From the NCBI RefSeq assembly GCF_031877795.1, contig NC_133946.1, positions 8,407,144 through 8,471,143 of the forward strand: a stretch of DNA of 64,000 nt, in the 5' to 3' direction. This document shows, one piece after another, positions 55,314 to 64,000 of this stretch. The translations under genes and the position numbers were made by a program. Under the pieces are notes generated by a model that searched no databases, was not told the DNA's origin, and saw only the letters and a program-made list of their open reading frames with translations. Within the stretch, counting starts at the first letter, position 1, and each line of letters starts with the position of its first letter. This DNA comes from Strix aluco (Eukaryota > Chordata > Aves > Strigiformes > Strigidae).

Positions 55314-58300
55314 CTGAAAAGGAGAGAAATATCCATTAACAAACCTAACTAAAGAAGACTGCAAGCATCAAAAATACACGTTCACTGTGAGACAGTACTT
55401 AAGATATAAGGCTGTCAATGAAGACAGCTCTGGGAGAAGAAACCTAAGGATAGTTGTCTATCGAGCATTATTCCTTTGTTGAACTTTTACAACCTGTACT
55501 ACATTAAAGACTGAGAGCAGATTAAGTTCAACTCAAATATTTAAGAGTTAGTACGATCTCATCTGTTAACACACATGAGGAAACATGGACTTCTACTGTA
55601 ACAGGGAAACTGTGGTACTAATTTCTCTACTGAGCTAAATGCTGCAAGAGAAGTCAGAAAGGGAGCAGTTCATACCTTAGTTCTCTTTCTGAACCTACAG
55701 AATGGGCTCAGAGATTGATGAAAACATTGGACAACACCCCCTCACACCCAAAATTGGGTCTACTGATTAATGCTATGGACTGATTTTGGCACATCTTTTT
55801 CCTATGTGCACAGCCATGCAGAAAGAACACCACTAGCTCTCATGCTGGCTGTTTGTTTCCTAGGGCAAGAGTTCTCAGCAAAGAAAATGAGGTCCATTTC
55901 CTCGTTTTAGCACAACTCATAACATGCACGAGTAGCACATCCATAGACCACTGTTTTTTTGCATTAATGAAGTAGCGAAGCGAATCCACACTGAAAAGAT
56001 ACAGGCTTAAAACATGCTATTCATTAATACTCACTTGTATGGAGTTCTCCTGAGCGAAACAGGATGCTTAGAAGATTTTCTCTGTATCAGGAGGTTCATT
56101 CTTTCATGCGAGGTCAATCCCAAGAATGCAATCTTACCAAAAGGAAAATGTAAGTAATGGTTAAAACATGACGATCACAAATTAAAATTCTAAAAGACAC
56201 TATTGAGAAGGGAGGGAGGGGAAGAGGTTGGCCATATCTAATAAGTAACTACTGCCACAATTATTGACTGAAAAGTATGTTTTTAAGTGTTACTTGGACT
56301 AAACCAGAACCCAGCAAGCTGTAACATTAATGCTTCCACTGAAGAGGCAGGCTTAATCAGGATGACCATAAAGACTGTACTTTTAGAGATGTCTGTAGAA
56401 GTATAAGATCTATCCCCCGAAAAAGACAAAACAGCTTAGCAAAAAAGATAAAGGAGATGTCAGAGACTCAACAATAACTTCGCTGTTTTCTTGATTCCAT
56501 GTCTTCTTTCACCAAGTTTCACAATGAAATTTAAGGGTTTTTTCCTGCATTTTTGCTTACTTAGTCCTTTGTCCATCTCCTTGGGTTTTTATAATCAACA
56601 TAAATCTTATAGGCCCTTATAAATGGCTGCAAGGGTCCTTTGCTGAATGACATGCTAAATATCATAAAGCAGGACATTTACAAATGACTGTGTATGAAAT
56701 ACAGTAATTAATTGTAAACATCCTACCTAGATCCTTTTTTTTCCCCCCCAGCACGGTATCTCAGTGCCTTGGACATTACAGAAATCTAGCAGTACACATA
56801 ATTGTGGGTTTGTTTTTTTTTTTAAATAAAATGTAAAACAAATCTTTAGCTCAGTATGCTTCACACATATTCCCACAACACATCTTTCCTAAAACCTGCT
56901 AAACAAGCTGTTTCCTAGATGTTTTAAGACAGTTCTTCTCAAGCTTGTTTGCACAGCCAAGCTCTCTCCGAGAAAAACATAAACAAGAAATTTGACAGTC
57001 CTCATCAGGATAAAATCCGGGTCATATATTTTTATTGTAGCAATGGGATTTCATACCATCTAGTGACCCACTACTGAGCTCTACCACAGAAATTTTGGTT
57101 TGGGACTAATTGTGCTATTAAGCTTTTGTGCTGTTTTGGGGGCAGTAATACCAGTTCTATTAGTCAAATAAGTTTATTGCCTTTAAATATACCTTTTTAT
57201 AGGTCTAGTATTTTCAATGAGTAGTAAACCCAGAACTCAGTTATAGGAATGATTTGCAGACTGTGATCCTACTTTTAACACTGGAATGTTGAGTGCACAA
57301 GTACCCATGAAACTTCAAGGGCTGCCCTGAGATTTAAGAAAAGCACCTAGATATGAATATTAATTAGTCGAGGAAAGCAGGCACAAAGTTCTTATTACAG
57401 CAAATCATCTAGGAAAAAGTTTTAATACGATAACTCTTAAGGAGAGGAGCATAAACTGAAGCAAAATAATACCTGATAAAGCTGAACCATCAGCCACAAT
57501 GAAGCCCATACAGTATGAAAACAGGCTACTGTGAAGATGTAGAAAACCCAGGGAGAACAATGTATTATCTGTGTGAAGTACGTCCATGCTCCATCTTGAT
57601 GATAACTTGTGATGCAATGATTTGACCAATCTGACAAGATACATAATCAGTTAATCACGTTTTTAATTTAGGCCGCTTAAGAAACGAACAAAGATTATAT
57701 GCATAGTATGAATATTACGTAGCAATATGCTCTAAAAATACCATGTTTGATATATCATGTTCCCACTTACAAGCACCCACATCGACATGTGACTGCTTGC
57801 TATTCTGGCTGCATAATCTTCACATCATATGTTCATAATCCACAACAGGAACATTCAAGGCACTGGGCTAGGCACTTTTTTATAGTTAAATAGTGATGCT
57901 GAAATAAGCCATCATCTCTCATTGTCAAGACTTCCAAAATTTTGCTTCATGCTTATTTGTAATTTTAGGACAGAATATATCATTTCTCTTAAACATCACC
58001 ATCAACAAAAGACCACATTACGGTGACAATGCCAAGAACGCAGTATTTTACCACTATTACATAGACATAAACTGGAATGTCCAACTTCTGTAGATTTATT
58101 AAGAGATACTTAAAGCCTACCACATGTGTCTAACCTATAAAAAAACCCCAAACAACTAAATGCAGAGCAACTTTTTTTTGCCTCTATGTCAGTGGAACAA
58201 TAAAGAGGTTTTCCTCCCATGTTCCTTCACACACAAAAACCAAAAAAAATAATATGCTTTTTGTATATGTAAGACTACTACTGAAACACAGGAAAGCAAC

Positions 58301-61300
58301 TCATGTTCACAAGGGTCCTGTGTCCTCCACTGCCACAGCTCGCTCACTTTGACTCATTTCAATATAATGTGAAGTGATATAAAATAAAATGAACTCTCTC
58401 TACTTTTTAGTTAAAAGATTAGTGCTATGTTAATTCATTCTCAGAAACTATATTATAAGGGCTCTCCTCCAAGAAATTTCTTAATTTTCCAAAGTAACAG
58501 CTTGGATTTATTAATGAGATACACAGTTCTGCTGTTTTCAAAGTCATCACTACATTAAAAACAAAAGTAAACTTTTGCAAGTGTTCAATATAGATATTTC
58601 TAAATAATAAAATCAATAAAGCCTTTGCAATAATGTATTAACAAACTTTATTTCTACTGCAGTAAAGGGTATCCAGACTAGAACCTGAAACCTGACCTTC
58701 CTCCACACGACTACTGTACTTCTCAATGGACATCCCACTAGAGCTGTATCTTAGTTTCTACTCAACACAAACATAATCAGATATTTGACCAAAGACTCAG
58801 AGATGATATATTTTCATGTAAAGACAGAATTACAAGATAACATCACTGCTGAAATACAGTATCATTTGTGCAGGTATAATTACACTTGCTAAAAATGAAA
58901 TGCTGAAAAATAACAACCATACACGTGCATCCTTGAAAGCTAAATTAAAATAAATTAATGGATACATACACAGAAGAGTTCCGTGAAGCAGCCAGACACC
59001 GGTCATCGTTAGGAAAGACAGGAACAATAGGTAGTAACGATGGTTCCCAACGCCTGTATTCGAGTCAAGGAAAAAAAAAAAAATGACATTTTAAAATCCA
59101 GCAGTATTTGCATTTCCCCTAAAGTCAACAGGAATAAAAAGAATCAAAACCACTTATTATTACCTCTGCTATCCTCAAGAGAGTTTGGCAAGACTGATAT
59201 CCTTCTCAACTTTCTCCTGTAAGCCACCCCAATTGGTATAATAGAATTAATTCTGATAGTGTCAGCCAGGATTTGTCTCCTCTTCAGAGCATGCATTCAG
59301 CTGTTTCAGCTATATGAGGACTAATTATGCAACTAGAACTCTCACCATGCACAGTACAACTGTCTCATATGACTGAAAAATCTAAGCTATTCAATTTGTT
59401 TGACCTTTGTGTGCTTCAGAATTGCACACATATGCATAAACACCCCAGACTTCTGTCAGAGAAACTGTTACAGGAAGATATACAATTATTTTTCTTTAAA
59501 TTACAATCAGTATTGCTCAAAGCTTTGAAACAATATATCAGAAGGATGTCTCACCACCGTGTAAATAGCAAACACTATAAAAGCATTTCCAAGTATTTAA
59601 CATTACAAAAAAGCTACTGGCAAAAGAATTTGCCAAAAATACATTGCTACGGATGTAAAGCTCTAACCTTTCTAACTTGAGCATCACCAGTAATGAGACA
59701 GAAAGGAAGAACAAGGGAGTTTCTCAAAGAACACAAGAACATAAAAAACGCCCTGTGGGGTTATCTCAGTGGTCCAGTTGCTCCACTTCACTGTCTCTAA
59801 CAGTGACAACAGGCAACATCAGCTCAGGAGGACACATGAGCTTGGCCACTTTAGAGTTCACTCTCCTCATCCACAGTTACTGCATAACAATGTCCGTGTG
59901 CATACCTGACGAGTTCTTTCAGTATCTACTTTTGGACACACTGTCCAAAAGTTTGTCTAATCCCTTTCTGAACCTTCTGATACTGCCTTTATCTGCAAAC
60001 CCTTACAGCAGCAAGTTCCAAAATTTGAGTACGTGTCATGTAAAGACATGTTTTCTTCACCAATTTTAAATCCAATCGCTATTCTCACTGAGCCTCCCCC
60101 AGTTCTAGTATGATGTGCCTGGTGAATAACAGTTCTGTGTTCACTTTAGCCATTGTCTTCATTGATGTTTGTTTGGGGTTTTTGTAAAGTCTCAGTCATA
60201 TTCCCTGTTCCTTCTCCTCTCAAAAGTCCTAGACTTTTCAGTCTCTACTCTTAGGGTGACCACCCTTTTATCATTTTAGTTGCCTTCTTCTCTGCCATCT
60301 AATTGGTGTCTCTGTCTAACTGGGCCCTCTGGCACCTATCAGTAACCCCTTCAGCATCAACTGTGTATTCTTATACCAGGTGTGCTCTCTCTCTAAGGAG
60401 ATAAAGGTTATTTCTGCAGCTTTTAAAATATGTGGTATTTTCAGATTTGATGAACACTCACCTATGCACTGTCCAATCCACAGAGAATGCTGATCGCATC
60501 TGGCTACACATGACTCACAAGCAAGGCAATGCATAGATCTCAAAGGCTTCCTTACCTAGTTGAAGATGAAGGAAAAGAATACAGTCATGGCAAAAGCATC
60601 TATTTCGCTCAAAATTTAGAGCATCACCTCATGGGCACTTTCATATTTTGTACAACTACTGTATAAGAGACCTCACGACACAGAACATAGATGAGAACTG
60701 TACATCTTAATTTTACAAAACAAGAGATGGAAATAATTATTATTTTATTCAGATTAGAGTCCAAGGATCTCAAAGCATCTCTTTTGTTGCTGTAAAAGAA
60801 GAAATTTAAGTAAAATAGAACAAACCATGCATGACAAGCAATGAGGAAGTTTTTTATAGCAGTATCGAGTAAAAGCCAGATTCAAAAAGAAAACAAATAC
60901 CAAAGCCTCACTTACAAGACACGATGTGCAAAACGTCCTGAAGTCCAAGCAACCTGCTTCTGCAAGAGCTACAATGTTCTGAAAGACAAAGTAGTCTGCA
61001 CTTACATTTGGATCACATTTTCAGGGGGATCTATGAACATTTTTACACTAGGCCTTCTGCAGTTCACTAGCATTTTGAGTGCCAAGCACCAATAGGACTA
61101 AATACTTGCTACTTAAAAAGGTTCATGAGAAACACAAAACAGCAAAGACTAATGCAACTTCACTCATGCAGGATTATCCAGAAAAGTATCTCTGTGTTGC
61201 CAAAATTAATAAGTAATGTGAATGAAATATTCTTCCAAAAAATGAGATTGTGTTAAGATACAAGGTACCTCTCATATAGTCACACTTCAGAGAGATGAGG

Positions 61301-62162
61301 AGAGCCACCATATTTACTGTTCCTTTATGAGTACTAGGTAAGACAGCATTTACTAGTTCTGTGGTAACAAGGTAAAATTGCAGTTTATTCTCCCTGGCCA
61401 TCTGAAGAAATACACCCTCATGGAGAGCAGTGAGATCACAAACAAAACGCTTCCCTTAATCCACAGGTTGGAGAAACCAAACACTAAATTCTTTACTGAT
61501 CAGTTGGCGATGAGTCTTTTTGCCATTCTACAATAGAGCTAGGAAATGGCATGTCATTTACACGATGCTTAAGCACAAAAATCAAACCATTATACACATC
61601 TTCAATGTATCTGACATAATTTAAGTAATTTCTAGCCTTTGGTATGCCTTACGAGCATGGAGAATTGTAGGAAAGCATTGTGAGTATCTCTTTCTAACCT
61701 TAGACAACTGGAGTGGAAACCATAAAAAATTTATATTTATTAAGTGAAGTTCTATGTGCATTTATATCACAGATAACTTCAGGGAGTCTGTATGATGTTT
61801 GGCCAAAGCTCACATTTCAGTGAGATGGAGGGAAGCAAATCACGGCAGGATTATGAAGTTAAGGAAACAAGCAGTAGGAGGAGAAATTCTCTATGATCTA
61901 TGCTGTTCAATGACAGAGCTACAAACTCTTAGAAGAACTGCTTTCAAGTTTAACAAAGCTGCACATGGTGACGAACAAATCAACCATAAGCTTATGTGTT
62001 ACACCAGGTTATCCCTTCCATTCGTTTTTATGAAATCACCTACCTCTTTTCTTTCTTTTTCTGAAGTCTTAACATATCCAGGATCAGATCTCCAAGTTTC
62101 ATAGAAATAATAAACAAGACCCATCATGCAAAACACGACGGTGATTTCAAGAATTCTATTGG
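55178..62162 (-). CDS. ZDHHC13: ZDHHC13 (HIP14-like), 3' part: DHHC-family S-acyltransferase with DQHS motif
   Basis: Exons in coding order (minus): 62162-62044, 60978-60916, 60555-60462, 59053-58970, 57630-57473, 56132-56035, 55313-55178. They are phase-consistent and give 249 residues plus a partial codon, matching roughly the last 250 of the 622 residues of human ZDHHC13. The family is Golgi/ER multi-pass ankyrin proteins that palmitoylate substrates such as huntingtin. Visible features in order: a membrane segment, DPG motif (RSDPGYVK), cysteine-rich domain ([12 protein letters not shown]), DQHS where the family has DHHC/DQHC, GNHRYY and two membrane segments, then TSHE at the TTxE position. 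Zinc ligands appear intact but the nucleophilic Cys is Ser. The ankyrin repeats and first membrane segments lie beyond the right edge. Confidence 0.95.
56035..56132 (-). CDS. ZDHHC13: ZDHHC13 exon with TSHE (TTxE-like) motif
   Basis: [15 protein letters not shown] through SLRRTPYN; acceptor GGTAAG, donor ACAA|GTGAGT. Confidence 0.95.
57473..57630 (-). CDS. ZDHHC13: ZDHHC13 exon with luminal loop and a membrane segment
   Basis: [18 protein letters not shown] and [17 protein letters not shown], ending LMVQLYQ|GTATTA. Aligns closely with the human TTFKEDGLWTYLNQ region. Confidence 0.95.
58970..59053 (-). CDS. ZDHHC13: ZDHHC13 exon with GNHRYY and a membrane segment
   Basis: [19 protein letters not shown] then VWLLHGTLL; acceptor ATACAG, donor GT|GTATGT, phase 1. 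Confidence 0.94.
59735..60335 (-). repeat. Ancient CR1/L3-like LINE 3' fragment
   Basis: Reading the plus strand: 'gaacataaaaaacgccctgt' and a 'tctctaacagtgacaacagg' part, 'gtctaatccctttctgaacc', 'agttctagtatgatgtg' and 'atcattttagttgccttctt'. These follow in order the complement of the 3' end of an old amniote CR1 family better known from turtles and crocodilians. Heavily mutated; same orientation as ZDHHC13. Confidence 0.75.
60462..60555 (-). CDS. ZDHHC13: ZDHHC13 exon with DQHS active-site motif
   Basis: 31 codons plus one base, [20 protein letters not shown] then [11 protein letters not shown]; acceptor CAACTAG, donor ATAG|GTGAGT. The active-site codon reads TCT (Ser). Confidence 0.96.
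60916..60978 (-). CDS. ZDHHC13: ZDHHC13 exon with CTSC
   Basis: 21 codons, [20 protein letters not shown] and one Leu; acceptor TTTCAG, donor CTT|GTAAGT. Carries the first zinc-ligand pair of the cysteine-rich domain. Confidence 0.95.
62044..62162 (-). CDS. ZDHHC13: ZDHHC13 exon with membrane segment and DPG motif
   Basis: Encodes [20 protein letters not shown], then [15 protein letters not shown]. Donor GAG|GTAGGT at the low end. The acceptor (ATGTAG) has a weak pyrimidine tract, so the start is the least certain boundary. Confidence 0.85.
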
Positions 62163-64000
62163 CTACATGTAATGTTCAGGTTAAGGAATATATTTTTGTA
62201 CCACTACATACAGTTGTTTGCTGCAAGTTCTCTGGCAGACAAATTATTATTATACATGAGGGAGGATATACAGTCATTAGGAACATAACTTTTACTATGG
62301 ACTAAAAATACCTGTAAGTCAGGTGAAGGCAGGGGAAAACCACATCAAGATTAACTATCTCCATACAGCAACAGGAATGTGGGATGGGACAGGTTTCATA
62401 TCAATTAAATTCAAGCATCAAACTTGAGAGCTTGAGCTTTTAAAGAACAGTCCATGATGCCACCAAGGAGCAGAGAGCCCAATCTGGGATCCCATCGCCA
62501 GTGACCACCAAGCCACTATAGAACTGCAGTATGAATAATGCTTAAAAATCAAGTACTGCAACCTCAAGGTTGTTTTGTCTTATCAACTAAAAACACTGCA
62601 AAATAGCTCTAATTAAAATCAAGACAATAAATTAGTAAATATTGGCACTGTCTATGACCAGTCTTACAGCTGGGTTTGTTACAAGGCAATTGTAGGGCAC
62701 ATTAACGTAAGTCAAAATGATTTCCTGTGGATACTGCTGGACTATTTGCATTTCTACTCTTTTTTGGATCTGAGAGTAATCCTTAATTAGAACGGCTAGA
62801 TTTTCATTCAGACATAAATACAGGAAACTAAAATACTGAACGTTTCTATGACACTCAGATCTGCGGCCACCTCCAGAAGGAAAAGATATTCATGAGGAAA
62901 ATGGTTAGACAGTGAAGTGGAAAACTATTTCCCCATCTCACCAAGCTATGGTTAGACCTTCAAGAATATTGCTACGCTATCTTCAACAAAGTGTCTGACT
63001 CAAACCCCTATCGTTGAGTTTTTTTTTTTTCTTTTAATTTAGATGACACCAAGAAAATCTTAAAACTTCACAACCCACCACTGAATAACATGATTTTCAT
63101 TTAGACAAGCATATGCGTGTATCCCTAGCGGGAATATACTTGATCAGTTCATCAAAATTAATCCTGATAATTCTATTAAGGACATCTTAATTTGAAACAG
63201 CACAAAGAAAATGCCACTTAAAGGATGAATTAAAAATTAATTGAATTTGTGTAGCAATATATTATAGCTGGTTTAGTACAAAATTATTTACAGTTCTAAG
63301 TATCTCCCTAAGGCCTTTTCACAAAGCTTAATCAATAAACAGATGCCCCCTGTGTAACAGAAGAGCAGGGCACTGAAAATAGAGTAAACTACTAAAACGT
63401 TTTTGTACTCAGTGCAAAGCCTCTTCAAAGAAAGTAAATCTAAGGTAGACTTTAATCCACTGTACACAAAGGATGCAGCATAACCTATGAATAAAGATGG
63501 GAGACTGGAAGATCTAATTCAGTGGGACATGAAGAAATTTATTCCTTGTTTTTTGGCGGGGGAGGGTGTTGTTTTTAAAAGCAGAAGCACAAATATCACT
63601 TACTGTCAAATTCTTGACATTTTAGAATGAAGAGATGCTTTGAAAATTATTATTAATGCATGTGTTGTCTAGTTATACTACATGCCAAAATGTATTACTG
63701 TTTGCGAGTCTCAATGAGGAAGATTAAAGAGTCACATGGAGATGCTAATAGAGATAATTAGGTTTACAGCAAAGACATTTTCATTTTGATATTCCAGTAA
63801 CTTAAGTAGTTCAGAACTGTACACAAATACCCGCTAAAGGTAAAAGAAGGTACACATTTTTATTCTGTATATAACTTGAAATTTAACTCAAAGTTATTTC
63901 ACCCCAGCCCAATGGAAGTAAACCAATCTTACCAGATGTTAACAGTCATGTGGAATTATCTGGGACTGCTCATTACTATTTACAGGACCAGGCTGGGATT
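62163..64000 (-). other. ZDHHC13 intron reaching the window edge
   Basis: I looked for the next upstream exon (the preceding membrane segments and the ankyrin region) on the minus strand and found no segment with matching peptide and splice sites. This is therefore read as a single intron continuing past the right edge. Confidence 0.55.

Larger units (their letters stand above)
55314..62043 (-). other. ZDHHC13 introns
   Basis: AT-rich intron sequence between the seven exons. The only recognised repeat is the ancient CR1 in the intron 59,054-60,461. No nested gene is seen. Confidence 0.6.

Noticed and set aside
57405-57644. 79-codon minus-strand frame over a ZDHHC13 exon
   Set aside because: Wrong frame; the overlapping frame encodes the real exon peptide ([13 protein letters not shown]).
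59677-60069. 130-codon plus-strand frame
   Set aside because: It is antisense to the ancient CR1 fragment in a ZDHHC13 intron.
60745-60795. Second ancient SINE-like phrase ('ccaaggatctcaaagca')
   Set aside because: Too short to separate from chance or to orient reliably.

Overview
The window is nuclear DNA from a bird. It is AT-rich with long introns and vertebrate GT-AG splice sites, and it carries several 3'-truncated CR1 LINE copies, one of an ancient amniote type. The order E2F8 (+), CSRP3 (+), ZDHHC13 (-) is the conserved amniote block that lies in inverted form on human 11p15, with NAV2 expected beyond the left edge. I cannot name the species.

Layout. Bases 1 to about 22,300 hold no protein gene I can recognise: AT-rich intergenic DNA with CR1 and ancient SINE remnants, a CpG-rich islet near 18.8-19.1 kb, and one unexplained exon-like segment on the minus strand (12,895-13,059). 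A CpG island at about 22.37-23.76 kb is the E2F8 promoter. It has perfect NF-Y (CCAAT) boxes and an E2F site fused to a CHR-like element, as in cell-cycle genes. E2F8 follows as 13 coding exons from 23,561 to 34,698; all exon phases join into one 911-residue protein. An intergenic stretch of about 10.7 kb, with a 0.4-kb CR1, leads to CSRP3 (muscle LIM protein): five coding exons, 45,407-53,581, 196 residues, complete. The 3' part of ZDHHC13 (HIP14-like ankyrin/DHHC protein) runs convergently on the minus strand from 62,162 to 55,178 in seven exons. Its ankyrin half lies beyond the right edge.

How the genes relate. They are neighbours by conserved synteny and do not share a pathway. E2F8 is an atypical, DP-independent repressor of E2F targets in S/G2; CSRP3 is a Z-disc and nuclear cofactor of striated muscle; ZDHHC13 is a Golgi/ER membrane S-acyltransferase family member.

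The most notable observation is in ZDHHC13. The family motif (DHHC generally, DQHC in mammalian ZDHHC13) reads DQHS here, so the catalytic cysteine is serine, while the zinc ligands, the DPG motif and a TTxE-like motif remain. Other points of interest are an E2F8 KEN degron assembled across the exon 1/2 junction, a uORF just upstream of the E2F8 start, competing in-frame donors in E2F8 exon 12, and a (GTTT)n microsatellite acting as the pyrimidine tract of E2F8 exon 9.
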